The notes below the pieces were generated by a model. It had not been told where the DNA came from, did no database searches, and saw only the letters and a program-made list of their open reading frames with translations. A stretch of DNA of 32,614 nt, taken from contig CACYYD010000020.1 of NCBI GenBank assembly GCA_902778585.1, positions 1 through 32,614 on the forward strand, in the 5' to 3' direction. The DNA is from an uncultured Eubacteriales bacterium (GTDB lineage Bacteria > Bacillota > Clostridia > Peptostreptococcales > Anaerovoracaceae). Positions 7,049 through 16,251 of the stretch are shown here, piece after piece. The number at the start of each line of letters is the position of its first letter. Position 1 is the first letter of the stretch. A program made the translations under genes and the position numbers.

Positions 7049-8887
7049 TTAGATCGTTTCTGCTGTTTCTTCAGACTCTGCTTTCTCCTTCTTTGCCAGG
7101 ATAGCTGTTACTGCCTGGATGAGGAGGATCACTGCCATCAGGATCGTCCATCTGTCTGTGATAGCCATCATATTTGTCATGTCCTCTGTGAGGATGAATG
7201 CTATGATCGCTCCTGCTGCCGGGATAAGGCTTGCGAGTCTTACGAGGCCCTTGCGCTTTGTCTCTGCGTCTTCGTTATCGTCCTCTTCATCTTCCTTCTT
7301 TCCGAAGTATCCTGCGAGGAGTACTGCGGAGATGATGCCTGTGATAACTGTCATGATCAGGTTGAGGAGTGCCCAAGTGTTGTTTGCTGCGAGAGGTGCA
7401 TCGCTGTCTGCGATGAATGCCTCAGGTGCTGCCATCGGGACTTCGATCTCTGCGACTTCTGCAGTCTGAGCTTCTGCCGGAGCTGCAGGTGCTGCAGGTG
7501 CTGCCGGGATCATCTCTGTTGCTGCTGCGGCTGCTGCCGGGATAACTGCTTCAGGTACATCGAACAGTGTCATGTAGCTGAGGAGTGCGATGTATTCTCC
7601 CTTTTCAGGGCCTTCGAGCTTCTCGAGGATGTTTGCTGCCTCGATGTCTTCGAGAATTGCCTTGATGTTTTCTTTCTTTTCGAACACCTTGTATTCTGCT
7701 GTGTAGAGATCAGGAACTTCTGTCAGATCCATCTTCTCGAGGCTTTCCGGTGCCGTAGGTGCTGTAGGATCTACCGGTGTGTCATAAGTCTTGTATGTCT
7801 TGAGAGCATTCCACATGTAGTCGTAGATGATGTCTATGTCTGTATTGTCGTTAGGGTGTCTCTTTCCGTCTTTGTAAGAGATCTCATGGACTGTGCCACA
7901 ATCCCATCCCCAGTTTTTATAGTTTGCTGTATCCATCATCATGTCGCCTACCGACATCCAGTAGCCTTTTGTGTGAGCATCATCTGTGTTGTAGTAGAAA
8001 TTTGCCCATCCCGGCTGTGTTGCGTTTCCGGCTGATCCAACCGACTTGGAGATAAGCACGTCGTTTTCGTCGATCTCGAAGTCTTCAGAGAGTGTCATCC
8101 CGATATCCAGGAAGTTGTGCTCGATGTGGACCTTTACTTTTCTGCCGGACTTTTCAGCTGCTTCTTCGACTGTGTAGAGGTCGCTTACGCTGACTGCCTT
8201 CGCGTTTCTGTTCTTTTCTACAGAAGCCTCTGCAGGCTTGTTGTAGTTGTTGATTATCATCTGGTTGTAAGCGTCTACCGAAGCGTAACCGAGACCAAGG
8301 ATCTGCTGTTCATATGACAGGTCCTTCTTGTACTTGGCGAGGTCCTTTTCATACTGATCAAGGTCTGCCAGGTACTGATCTACTTCTGCATTGTGTGCTG
8401 CGGCTGTTTCGTTTGCTGCCAGAGCTTCGTTTCTTGCGTTTTCGGAAGCCTGTACCTTTTCGTCTTCCAGCGCGTTGTGCTCATTTACCAGTCTCTCGTT
8501 TTCAAGATTCTCTGCATCGATAGCTGCGTTTGCCTCGTCAGCGGCTCTCTGAGCTTCTGCGTTTCTCTCTTCAGCTTCTCTGACGCGCTGCTCTTCAGCT
8601 TCGTTATGCTGATCGATCTCAGCGTTCTTTCTGTTTGTCTCATCAACGGCTGCTGCATATTCCTTATCAACCGTTTCGTTGTGGCTCTTTGCCGCCTCGT
8701 TGTATTCGTCTACTTTTCTGTTGTAATCTTCGATCTTATCGTTGTCTTTGTAGCTTTCTGCAACCGGTCTGTCAGGCTGCTCCGGAGTGATACCTTCTGA
8801 TGCGAATACTGTTCCGCCGATCGGTGCTGCTGTCATCATTGCAGCGAGGAGCATCGATACTGCTCTGTGTCTGAATTTGTTCTTCAT
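7049..8887 (-). CDS. Secreted coiled-coil surface protein with three-helix C-terminal membrane anchor
   Basis: 612 aa from the ATG at 8887, chosen because GGAGG precedes it and a classic signal peptide follows (basic start, hydrophobic core, likely cleavage after VFA at about residue 29). Residues about 40-230 are a long Asn/Glu/Ala/Lys-rich coiled coil. A globular region (about 240-400) with Trp, Tyr and Asp follows and is unrecognised. Then comes an Ala/Pro-rich linker (APAAPAAPAEAQ) and three hydrophobic helices separated by acidic/basic loops (KKEDEEDD, TKRKG). There is no LPXTG sorting signal. The terminal module, beginning ANNTWALLNLI, resembles a C-terminal block I have seen on other Clostridia surface proteins, so it is probably a membrane-retention anchor. 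Function unknown; adhesin or wall scaffold possible. Confidence 0.75.
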   Translation of the reverse strand: MKNKFRHRAVSMLLAAMMTAAPIGGTVFASEGITPEQPDRPVAESYKDNDKIEDYNRKVDEYNEAAKSHNETVDKEYAAAVDETNRKNAEIDQHNEAEEQRVREAEERNAEAQRAADEANAAIDAENLENERLVNEHNALEDEKVQASENARNEALAANETAAAHNAEVDQYLADLDQYEKDLAKYKKDLSYEQQILGLGYASVDAYNQMIINNYNKPAEASVEKNRNAKAVSVSDLYTVEEAAEKSGRKVKVHIEHNFLDIGMTLSEDFEIDENDVLISKSVGSAGNATQPGWANFYYNTDDAHTKGYWMSVGDMMMDTANYKNWGWDCGTVHEISYKDGKRHPNDNTDIDIIYDYMWNALKTYKTYDTPVDPTAPTAPESLEKMDLTEVPDLYTAEYKVFEKKENIKAILEDIEAANILEKLEGPEKGEYIALLSYMTLFDVPEAVIPAAAAAATEMIPAAPAAPAAPAEAQTAEVAEIEVPMAAPEAFIADSDAPLAANNTWALLNLIMTVITGIISAVLLAGYFGKKEDEEDDNEDAETKRKGLVRLASLIPAAGAIIAFILTEDMTNMMAITDRWTILMAVILLIQAVTAILAKKEKAESEETAETI

Positions 8888-8923
8888 GTCCAACCTCCGT
8901 CTCTCTTCCTTTTTGCTTTGCGG

Positions 8924-8966
8924 TTTGTGTTTTTCTTTTGTGTTTTTCTTTTGTGTTTTCCTTTTG
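8924..8966. repeat. 13-bp direct repeats, three copies, in the surface-protein leader
   Basis: Plus-strand unit TTTGTGTTTTTCT occurs at 8924-8936 and 8937-8949 and with one change at 8950-8962. The array lies 40-80 nt upstream of the start codon of the surface-protein gene. It is a poly-T/poly-A-rich tract of a kind prone to slippage; unit number could alter the leader length. Confidence 0.6.
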
Positions 8967-9037
8967 TAGCTATATATTAGCAACAAAACCGTCACAATTA
9001 TCGTCATCGCATAGATTATTATGACATTTAATTCAAT

Positions 9038-9073
9038 AAAAAATGACGTTCCCGTTCCCGGGATCGTCATTTT
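9038..9073 (-). terminator. Intrinsic terminator of the FHA-SEDS/PBP operon
   Basis: Minus strand AAAATGACG, inner CCCG/CGGG helix, CGTCATTTTTTATT, beginning 34 nt after the PBP stop at 9107. Long stem with T-rich tail. Confidence 0.82.
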
Positions 9074-9106
9074 ATCTCTTTGTTTGCTTATAGCCTTTTC
9101 AGCAGC

Positions 9107-10471
9107 TTAATCTGAGGTCTCTCCCAGCGTCCTTATGACGCGGGCCGCTATAGGAGCAGCGACTTCTGATCCGAAGCCTCCGCCCTTCACCCATACCACG
9201 AAGGCGTACGGAGCGTTCTCATCATCAGTAAAGCCAACGAACCACGCATCAGGTCTGGTCCCGCCTGCCTCGGCAGTTCCGGACTTGGCGTACATGTCCA
9301 TGCCCTCAAAGTTGCTCTCGCCGTAGTTCTCCACGACGTTGTTCTTCATCATGCTCTTCAGCTCTGCCGCAGTGTCCTCATCAAGATAGCGTCCGAGGCG
9401 CCTGCCGCCGCTTATTTCCTTTATGAAGGTAGCGCTCTTTATGAGGCTTGGCTGTACCGCCTCGCCTCCGTTGGCGATGGCTCCCATGTAGACCATCATG
9501 GCGCAAGGGTTGACGAGGTCGTCGGCCTGGCCTATGCCTGCCCAGCTGAGCTTGACATCGTTGTCGTCCGGGAAGTCGAACGATCCCGCTGCTGTCTCTA
9601 TGCCGTTTACATCAACAGGCTTGGTAAGGCCTGTCTTCTCGGCGTATTCTTCCATGGTCTCTGCCCCGACCTGACGCGTGAGTGCTCCGAAGGCTCCGTT
9701 GCAGGACTGTGCCAGCGCCTCCCTGAAGTCCACCTCACCGTGAGCGTGAATGTCCGTCAGCTTTGTGTCGTCGCGCTCTCCGAGCTGGTTGACTCCGTCG
9801 CAGTCGAAGGTGAAGGAGTCCCTGTCCGGCATATTGTCTATGACAGCAGCCGATGTGATGAGCTTGAATGTGGAGCCCGGTGTGAGAAGTCCGCTCAGGA
9901 AGTTGTTGAAGAAGATAGAACTTTCCTCTCCGTCTTCGGCCTCTGTATCAGGCTCATCTGCCGGGTCAAAGGCAGGTGTGCTCACCATGCAGACTATCTC
10001 GCCCGTCTTCCAGTTGTAGACTCCCACCGCACCGGTGCGCCCTGCCAGGGCCTCGTACGCAGTGCGGTTAGCGTTCGCATCTATGGTGAGAGCGATCTTC
10101 TTGCCGTTGGCAGTGGTGTCATATGTTCCGTTTACTATGTCATAGCCTATGAGCTGGCTCCTGAATGTCGTTATAGCGCCTGTCGATACATTGCCCTTAG
10201 GGTCTCCTACGGCGTGCACGGTGGACACTCTCGTCTCGTAGTCGTCGCTGTAGTCGAAGCCGTCAGGCGTGCATGTGAGGAGCTCCTCTCCGTAGCGGTC
10301 GGTGACCGTGCCTCGGTTGATGGCTCCGTCGGTATATATCTGGCTGTTTCCGTAGAAGGTCGCCCATTCTCCGCCCTTAGTCACAAATCGGTAGCCGAAA
10401 AGTCCGACTCCGGCCACAAGGACAAAGGCCAGCAGGAGGCATATCCACGCTCTTCTTTCCTGTTTCCGCAT
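9107..10471 (-). CDS. Class B penicillin-binding protein (peptidoglycan transpeptidase)
   Basis: 454 aa. A short basic N-terminus and one transmembrane helix (about residues 8-30) anchor the protein, followed by an extracytoplasmic domain. The transpeptidase domain has all three active-site motifs: STFK (S200 nucleophile, K203), SCN (256-258) and KSGT (396-399). It cross-links peptidoglycan stem peptides. The length is at the short end for class B enzymes and resembles PbpA of Actinobacteria rather than the 600-700 aa FtsI/PBP2 forms. It starts two bases after the FHA-SEDS stop with GGGAGG overlapping that gene's end, so it forms a glycosyltransferase/transpeptidase pair with its neighbour. 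Confidence 0.93.
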   Translation of the reverse strand: MRKQERRAWICLLLAFVLVAGVGLFGYRFVTKGGEWATFYGNSQIYTDGAINRGTVTDRYGEELLTCTPDGFDYSDDYETRVSTVHAVGDPKGNVSTGAITTFRSQLIGYDIVNGTYDTTANGKKIALTIDANANRTAYEALAGRTGAVGVYNWKTGEIVCMVSTPAFDPADEPDTEAEDGEESSIFFNNFLSGLLTPGSTFKLITSAAVIDNMPDRDSFTFDCDGVNQLGERDDTKLTDIHAHGEVDFREALAQSCNGAFGALTRQVGAETMEEYAEKTGLTKPVDVNGIETAAGSFDFPDDNDVKLSWAGIGQADDLVNPCAMMVYMGAIANGGEAVQPSLIKSATFIKEISGGRRLGRYLDEDTAAELKSMMKNNVVENYGESNFEGMDMYAKSGTAEAGGTRPDAWFVGFTDDENAPYAFVVWVKGGGFGSEVAAPIAARVIRTLGETSD

Positions 10472-10473
10472 GG

Positions 10474-12261
10474 CTAATCCTCCCTTCCGAGCGAGAGACC
10501 CGCGTTACGCCGCATGTCTGCCGCCTTGAAGTACGCAAGCATCGCCCATGATGTCATAAGGCTGGTACCTCCTGTCGATACGAACGGGAATGTGACGCCC
10601 GTCAGAGGGAAGAGATCGATGGCTCCGAAAACGTTGAGCATCGTCTGCACCAGGAACATCGTAGCCGCGCTGCACGCGAGTATGGTATAGAAGGTGGATC
10701 TTCCGGCGACTATGTGCATCACAGCGAAGATCGACAGAGTCGCTATGCAGAGCACCAGAAGCACGGCTATTATGAAGCCCCACTCTTCCATCACGAATCC
10801 GAAAACGAGGTCGGTGTTCGACGCGCCGACGTATTTGAGCGAGCCGTTGCCCGCGCCGAGGCCGAGGAGGCCTCCGCCGGCTCCGAACGACATGGTCCTC
10901 GTCTGCTGGTAGCCGAGGTCGTCCATAAACTGAGGCTCCCAAACGTGGCCCCAGGCATCGAATCTGGATGCGATGTACGGCTTGAACTTAAGTACGATAA
11001 GTCCCATCGCTCCGGCCGCAACGCCCGTGAGCACGAACCTCGAGAAGTCGCCGCTCCTGAGGAACGATACCACCAGGTAGGTCGCGAAGAATATGAGCGC
11101 CGTACCGAAGTCGCTCATCATTGCCAGGCATCCCAGGCAGAAGAGCGAGAACACGGCGTATATGAGTGTGTTCTTTTTGTCGTAGAGTTCTTCGAGTGCT
11201 CCGGCTCCTATGAGTATGAAGGCCAGCTTTACGATCTCAGAAGGCTGCAGGGATATGCTGCCGACTTTGATCCAGTTTGTGGCTCCGTACTTGGCTGTTC
11301 CGAATATGAGGTTTATGAGGAGCAGTATCACGGAGAGGACGATGAGCGTGTTCTTTATCTTTTTGGTCCTGCCGAGGTCTCTCATGTAGAAGACCATGAA
11401 GATAAGAAGCGCCAGTCCTATCATCAGGGCGATGAATTCCTTCATGCACGATCCCGGGTCCGACGATGCCGTTACCGCCAGGTTGATGGTGGACAGAAAG
11501 AACGCGATCATCTCCATCTCAAAGCCGCGACTTCCCATCGCGTGGAAGAACATTACGTATGCCCACATAACGGCGCAGAGCAGCACTATAGAAAGAAGTG
11601 CCTGAGCCGTCATCTCCGAACCCATGCTGAGCACGAGCTGTACTATAGTCATCATCTGGAACACCGTGATCGCCAGAAGGATCTTCCACGGCGCCACCGG
11701 CTCCTTGTCGAGCCGCCTCATGTATCTGTTGTTGCGGGTCTCCTCGAGGCTAGGCGGAGTTATGGTCGCCTTTATCCCTCCGGTCTCGATCACGTCTCCA
11801 GGCGATATGAGGTAGCGCTTCTCCGGGTCGAGCTTGTAGCCGTTGACGAGCGTACCGTTCTTTGAGCCGAGATCCCTTATCATCCATTTGTCTTCATCAC
11901 GCCTTATGAGCAGCGCGTGGTTATGCGACATCGGAGCGAGCGGGACATTTATGTCTGCCGAGCGGGACCGCCCTATCACGTTCTCCCAGTGGGTGATCGG
12001 ATAGTTGCCGCCGCCGTCGATAAGATAGTAGCCCCAGATCTCCGGGGTCGCCCTCGTGGACAGAAGCGATACTATCGCGACCAGCAGGATATATGCCGCG
12101 AGCGCGACAAAGATCCACCTGAAAACGGTGGTGATGTTCACCGCCAGATCCGGATGTTCCGCTGAAAAATTAAGTATCTGTTCTAATATCTTTTCTATGA
12201 CTTTTGCCTCTTTTCGATAATCGTCCCAATCATAGTGATTATACGCAGAAAAGGTGCACAT
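10474..12261 (-). CDS. FHA domain fused to SEDS (FtsW/RodA/SpoVE) peptidoglycan polymerase
   Basis: 595 aa from the only in-frame ATG. One transmembrane helix (about 48-67) leads to a cytoplasmic FHA domain (about 88-168) with the phosphothreonine-binding signatures GRS (97-99), SHNHA (112-116) and SKNGT (133-137). From about residue 190 there are about ten membrane segments of the SEDS family, with SLQPSEIVKLAF, MSDFGTAL (containing the essential Asp) and FPFVSTGGTSLM. It polymerises lipid II, working with the class B PBP encoded next. FHA implies control by a Ser/Thr kinase. The start is uncertain: this ATG sits inside the glnS terminator hairpin and lacks a Shine-Dalgarno site. A GAGG lies eight bases before an in-frame ATA (about 12199), and a GTG occurs at about residue 41. 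Confidence 0.88.
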   Translation of the reverse strand: MCTFSAYNHYDWDDYRKEAKVIEKILEQILNFSAEHPDLAVNITTVFRWIFVALAAYILLVAIVSLLSTRATPEIWGYYLIDGGGNYPITHWENVIGRSRSADINVPLAPMSHNHALLIRRDEDKWMIRDLGSKNGTLVNGYKLDPEKRYLISPGDVIETGGIKATITPPSLEETRNNRYMRRLDKEPVAPWKILLAITVFQMMTIVQLVLSMGSEMTAQALLSIVLLCAVMWAYVMFFHAMGSRGFEMEMIAFFLSTINLAVTASSDPGSCMKEFIALMIGLALLIFMVFYMRDLGRTKKIKNTLIVLSVILLLINLIFGTAKYGATNWIKVGSISLQPSEIVKLAFILIGAGALEELYDKKNTLIYAVFSLFCLGCLAMMSDFGTALIFFATYLVVSFLRSGDFSRFVLTGVAAGAMGLIVLKFKPYIASRFDAWGHVWEPQFMDDLGYQQTRTMSFGAGGGLLGLGAGNGSLKYVGASNTDLVFGFVMEEWGFIIAVLLVLCIATLSIFAVMHIVAGRSTFYTILACSAATMFLVQTMLNVFGAIDLFPLTGVTFPFVSTGGTSLMTSWAMLAYFKAADMRRNAGLSLGRED

Positions 12262-12291
12262 TTCTCGAATCTTAAGAAATGTACACCTTTA
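12253..12291 (-). terminator. Intrinsic terminator of glnS
   Basis: Minus strand AGGTGTACATTTCT, short loop, AGAAATGTGCACCT, then TTT. A 14-bp stem with one mismatch, about 30 nt after the glnS stop. Its 3' arm contains the first possible ATG of the FHA-SEDS gene. Confidence 0.8.
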
Positions 12292-12318
12292 TCAGTTATG
12301 TGTTTATTATCGGAAACA

Positions 12319-13977
12319 TTACTTCCAGGAGCTCTTGAGTCCGACGATGCTGTTGAAGACCTTCTCGTCGTCTGTTGTGAGCTCGGAGTCTGCGATGTAG
12401 TAGCCCTTGCGGAAGAACTGGAATCTCTCGCCCGGCTTTACGTCTGCAGCAGACGGCTCAGCGTAGCCCCAAGTCTCGACGAGTGACTCAGGATCGAATT
12501 CCTGCTCGCCTGTCTCTTCGTTCTCCTTCATCAGGTAGCCGTACTCTCTGATCTTGATCTTTACGGCTGTGGAAGCCTCTACGAAGTGGATGGTTCCCTT
12601 TACCTTGCGGCCTTCGAAACCGGATCCGCTGTGTGTCTCAGGGTCATATGTGCAGTGCAGGCATACGATGTTGCCGTCAGCGTCCTTCTCTACCTCGTTG
12701 CAGGTGATGAAGTACGCGCCCTTGAATCTTACCTCGTTGCCCGGGAAGAGTCTGAAGTACTTCTTTACAGGTACTTCCATGAAGTCGTCTCCGTCTACCC
12801 AGAGCTCTTTTCCGAACGGGATCTCACGTGTTCCCATCTCAGGGGCCTTCGCGTTGTTCTCGACCGTGCACATCTCGATCTTGTCCTCAGGATAGTTGTC
12901 GATGACGACCTTGATCGGGTTCTTTACGACGTTGATCGCAGGGACCTTCAGCTGGAGGTCTTCCCTGACGCACTGCTCGAGCTGAGCGATATCGATCATT
13001 GTGTCGGCCTTTGTTACTCCAATGTCGTTGCAGAACTTGCGGATCGCCTCAGGAGTGTAGCCTCTGCGGCGGATTCCTGCGAGTGTGCAGAGACGCGGGT
13101 CGTCCCAGCCGTCAACGTTGCCTGCCTCGACGAGCTTTCTGATGAAGCGCTTGCTCATGATCATCGTTGTGATGTTGAGAGGCGCAAACTCGATCTGTCT
13201 CGGAGGGTTTGGCCACCAGCCTACCTCGCGGACTACCCAGTCGTAGAGAGGTCTGTGATCCTCGAACTCGAGTGTGCAGATGGAGTGAGTGATGCCCTCG
13301 ATAGCGTCCTCGATAGGATGTGCGAAGTCATACATAGGGTAGATGCACCACTTGTCGCCTGTGTTGTGGTGGGAAGCGTGCACTACTCTGTAGATGACAG
13401 GGTCTCTCATGTTGATGTTAGGGCTTGCCATGTCGATCTTGGCCCTGAGGCAGACCTCTCCGTCAGCGAACTCGCCCGCTCTCATCTTCTCGAAGAGCTC
13501 GAGGTTTTCCTCTACAGGTCTGTTGCGGTATGGGCTCTCGATGCCAGGCTTTGTGAGTGTGCCCCTGTATTCTTTGATCTGGTCCGGAGTGAGTTCGCAG
13601 ACGAACGCCTTGCCCTGCTTGATGAGCTCGACAGCTGCTTCGTACATAGTGTCGAAGTAGTCGGAAGCCCAGAGCTTCTCATCCCACTGGAAGCCGAGCC
13701 AGTTTACGTCAGCCTCGATGGACTTTACGAACTCGATGTCTTCCTTTGTAGGGTTGGTGTCGTCATATCTGAGATTGCAGCGGCCGCCGTACTTGAGCGC
13801 TGTACCGAAGTTGAGGCACAGTGACTTGGCGTGTCCGATATGCAGGTAGCCGTTTGGCTCCGGCGGGAATCTCGTTACGATTTCCTTGTGCTTGCCGCTG
13901 GCGAGGTCTTCGTTGATGATATCGTGTATGAAGTTGCCCGCCATATCCTTATATTCTTCTGGTGTTGCAAATGCCAT
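12319..13977 (-). CDS. glnS: Glutaminyl-tRNA synthetase
   Basis: 552 aa, normal bacterial length. Class I synthetase motifs are present: HIGHAKS (46-52, within [16 protein letters not shown]) and the KMSKS equivalent IMSKRF (about 272-277). The catalytic domain is followed by the two beta-barrel anticodon-binding domains. It charges tRNA-Gln directly with glutamine. Many Firmicutes lack GlnRS and use GluRS plus GatCAB, so presence here places the organism among the Clostridia that acquired it. GGAGG precedes the ATG. An extended -10 (TGATATACT, 14019-14027) upstream is a likely promoter. Confidence 0.97.
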   Translation of the reverse strand: MAFATPEEYKDMAGNFIHDIINEDLASGKHKEIVTRFPPEPNGYLHIGHAKSLCLNFGTALKYGGRCNLRYDDTNPTKEDIEFVKSIEADVNWLGFQWDEKLWASDYFDTMYEAAVELIKQGKAFVCELTPDQIKEYRGTLTKPGIESPYRNRPVEENLELFEKMRAGEFADGEVCLRAKIDMASPNINMRDPVIYRVVHASHHNTGDKWCIYPMYDFAHPIEDAIEGITHSICTLEFEDHRPLYDWVVREVGWWPNPPRQIEFAPLNITTMIMSKRFIRKLVEAGNVDGWDDPRLCTLAGIRRRGYTPEAIRKFCNDIGVTKADTMIDIAQLEQCVREDLQLKVPAINVVKNPIKVVIDNYPEDKIEMCTVENNAKAPEMGTREIPFGKELWVDGDDFMEVPVKKYFRLFPGNEVRFKGAYFITCNEVEKDADGNIVCLHCTYDPETHSGSGFEGRKVKGTIHFVEASTAVKIKIREYGYLMKENEETGEQEFDPESLVETWGYAEPSAADVKPGERFQFFRKGYYIADSELTTDDEKVFNSIVGLKSSWK

Positions 13978-14018
13978 TTATATATACCTCCGGATCGTTG
14001 TCCCAAAAATTCTGATTA

Positions 14019-14027
14019 AGTATATCA
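14019..14027 (-). promoter_or_regulatory. Putative glnS promoter, extended -10
   Basis: Minus strand TGATATACT, a TGn-extended -10 element about 40 nt upstream of the glnS ATG. No good -35 box is visible (TGCATT at 17 bp). Confidence 0.4.
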
Positions 14028-14050
14028 TACTCGCACTTATAATGCAGAAT

Positions 14051-14075
14051 AAAAAAGTGCCCGGAGGCACTTTTT
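14051..14075 (-). terminator. Intrinsic terminator of the nif-like/hyp operon
   Basis: Minus strand AAAAAGTGCC, TCCG loop, GGCACTTTTTT, 15 nt after the hypE stop. Perfect stem and strong T-run. It is the first clear terminator downstream of the nifH-like gene, which supports a single seven-gene unit. Confidence 0.9.
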
Positions 14076-14089
14076 GAAATACGCAAAGC

Positions 14090-15094
14090 CTAGCAGATAC
14101 GCGGGAGGAGTTCGCCGCCGGGCTGAGGCAGGAGGGTCTCCGCCCCTATCTCGGTCGTCATGACGACCTTTCCCGGATTCTCGGCGGTGACCTCGCCGAT
14201 GACGGCGGCACCCTTTGTATACTTGCCCTGCCTGAGGGCCGCGAGCACCGCATCCTTATCTTCCTGCGGGACGATGATCACGAGCCGGCCCTCGCAGGCA
14301 AGATAGAGAGGCTCGAGTCCGAGCATGCCGCATACCCCTTTGACGGCGGGGTCGACCGGCACGGCCGGCGCATCTATGCGGATGCCCACCGTGCTCTGTT
14401 CTGCTATTTCGTAGAGCACGGTGCCGACCCCGCCGCGCGTCGCGTCGCGAATGACGTGCACGTCGGATGCGGCCGCGAGGACCGAGTCTACCGCTCCCCA
14501 GAGAGGCGCGCAGTCGCTGTCTACGTCAGCGACTATGCCGTACTCGTTGCGGGCGAGCAGTATAGTGCAGCCGTGGCGTCCGACGTCGCCCGTAACGATG
14601 ACGGCATCGCCCGGCCGGGCGAGCGCGCCGCCCGTCTTTACGCCTTCGCGTATCCTGCCTATGCCTGTCGTCGTTATGAAGACTCCGTCCACCTGGCCCT
14701 TGCCCGCCACCTTTGTATCGCCGGCAACTATCCTTACGCCGGCCTCGGCGGCCGTCTTCTCCATGGCCGCCGCTATCTCCTCAAGTTTATCCATCGGAAA
14801 GCCCTCTTCGATAACGAAGGCGCATGTCAGATACAGAGGCTGCGCCCCCATGCACGCGAGGTCATTTACCGTGCCGCAAATGGACAGCTTGCCCACATTG
14901 CCGCCCGGGAATTCATAAGGCGACACGATGAATCCGTCTGTCGACATCGCCAGCTTGCCCGGCTCTATGTCCAGAACAGCCGCGTCATCCGCGGTAAAAA
15001 GCGGATTCTTGAAGTGCGCCTCAAAGACCTCATGTATAAGTTCCGATGTCTGTTTGCCTCCCGCTCCGTGCGCGAGCGTAACCGTCTTAGCCAT
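14090..15094 (-). CDS. hypE: Hydrogenase maturation protein HypE (carbamoyl dehydratase)
   Basis: 334 aa, normal length. The N-terminal LAHGAGGKQTSELI and the ATP-binding AIR-synthase-like fold (TDGFIVSP, CGTVNDLACMGA, VAGDTKVAG) are typical. The protein ends in PRIC, the conserved C-terminus whose last cysteine is carbamoylated by HypF and then dehydrated by HypE to a thiocyanate. The cyanide is passed to iron on HypC-HypD. All key residues are present, so it should be active. It is the last gene of the hypFCDE run, 48 nt after hypD, and is followed by a terminator. Confidence 0.97.
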   Translation of the reverse strand: MAKTVTLAHGAGGKQTSELIHEVFEAHFKNPLFTADDAAVLDIEPGKLAMSTDGFIVSPYEFPGGNVGKLSICGTVNDLACMGAQPLYLTCAFVIEEGFPMDKLEEIAAAMEKTAAEAGVRIVAGDTKVAGKGQVDGVFITTTGIGRIREGVKTGGALARPGDAVIVTGDVGRHGCTILLARNEYGIVADVDSDCAPLWGAVDSVLAAASDVHVIRDATRGGVGTVLYEIAEQSTVGIRIDAPAVPVDPAVKGVCGMLGLEPLYLACEGRLVIIVPQEDKDAVLAALRQGKYTKGAAVIGEVTAENPGKVVMTTEIGAETLLPQPGGELLPRIC

Positions 15095-15142
15095 TTTCTA
15101 TCCTTTCATATATCCATAACACCATGCACATATAGCAGGTGA

Positions 15143-16198
15143 TCATTCTATAACATCCCTCTTATACGCGTACCATGCCGCGCATGTGCCCTCATCGGAC
15201 ACCATGCAGGCTCCGATCGGGTGAAGCGGAGTGCAGCCCTTTCCGAAGACCTTGCAGTCCGCCGGAGTGCACTTGCCCTGGAGCACGTCGCCGCAGCGGC
15301 ATGCCGGGTTGGAGCGGCCCTTCATCTCAGGTATGCCGAACTTCTTGCGCGCGTCATATGCCGCGTACTCATCGCGCAGCCTGAGACCGGACTGAGGTAT
15401 GACTCCGAGTCCGCGCCACTCAGTGTCGCATGGCTCCATCACTTCTTCTATCATGCGCTTGCCGGCTGTGCTGCCCTCGTCCGTGACGACTCTCGGATAG
15501 CAGTTCATGAAGAACGGCTTTCCTTCCTGCAGTCTGGTTATCGTGACCGCGAGCGCCGTCAGTATCTCCTTTGCGGTAAAGCCGCAGACGACTCCGTATA
15601 TCCCTTCGTCCACCAGAGCCGCGCAGGAGTCCGCGCCCGTGATCGCGTTCACGTGGCCCGGATACAGGAATGCGTCGGCGCTTCCCTTAAGAGCCCTGTA
15701 GGCGTTGGTCATAGTCTTGTTCGCGGTTAGTATAGAGAAGTTCTTCAGACCCTTCTCCTTCGCCTGCTTCACCGCCATGCACGATGCCGGAGTCGTAGTC
15801 TCAAAGCCTACCGCCAGGAAGACCACCTCTTCATCGGGATGCTCCTCCGCATATGCGACAGCGTCAGTCGGTGTGTAGACCGGGTTCACCCTGGCTCCGC
15901 CGGCTCTCGCACCGGCCAGGCTCTTCTCGCTTCCCGGCACCCTTATGAGGTCGCCGAAGGTGGTGATGACGCAGCCCTTCTCCTCTGCCAGCCAGATGGC
16001 CTCATCGATGAAGCCGACCGGCGTGACGCAGACCGGGCAGCCCGGCCCGGATATGAGTTCTATATTCTCAGGAAGTATGTTCCTGACTCCGAGGCGGAAG
16101 ATCTCGTGGGTGTGGGTGCCGCAGACCTCCATGATGCGGAGCTTCGGCCCGTCATAGCCCTCGATTATCTCCCGCGCTGTTTTTCTTTTCTGTTCCAT
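15143..16198 (-). CDS. hypD: Hydrogenase maturation protein HypD
   Basis: 351 aa. The [4Fe-4S] scaffold protein on which, with HypC, the Fe(CN)2CO unit is assembled. Signature motifs: MEVCGTHTHEIFR (about 28-40), SGPGCPVCVTP (about 56-66), GFETTTPA (about 146-153), and the C-terminal cluster-binding cysteines within NPACRCGDVL, CTPADCKVFG and CTPLHPIGACMVS. I start at ATG 16198 with AGAGG seven bases upstream; a GTG five codons earlier (16213) is possible. It lies between hypC and hypE in the usual CDE order. Confidence 0.97.
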   Translation of the reverse strand: MEQKRKTAREIIEGYDGPKLRIMEVCGTHTHEIFRLGVRNILPENIELISGPGCPVCVTPVGFIDEAIWLAEEKGCVITTFGDLIRVPGSEKSLAGARAGGARVNPVYTPTDAVAYAEEHPDEEVVFLAVGFETTTPASCMAVKQAKEKGLKNFSILTANKTMTNAYRALKGSADAFLYPGHVNAITGADSCAALVDEGIYGVVCGFTAKEILTALAVTITRLQEGKPFFMNCYPRVVTDEGSTAGKRMIEEVMEPCDTEWRGLGVIPQSGLRLRDEYAAYDARKKFGIPEMKGRSNPACRCGDVLQGKCTPADCKVFGKGCTPLHPIGACMVSDEGTCAAWYAYKRDVIE

Positions 16199-16251
16199 TC
16201 CAAGTCCTCTCACTCAAAAGCTGACAGCATAAGCAGCCCCGCTCTTTTGCA

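Noticed and set aside
8888..9070. 61-codon upstream extension of the surface protein
   Set aside because: It would place a hydrophobic segment and poly-basic stretch before an evident signal peptide, lacks a ribosome site, and overlaps the terminator of the PBP operon.
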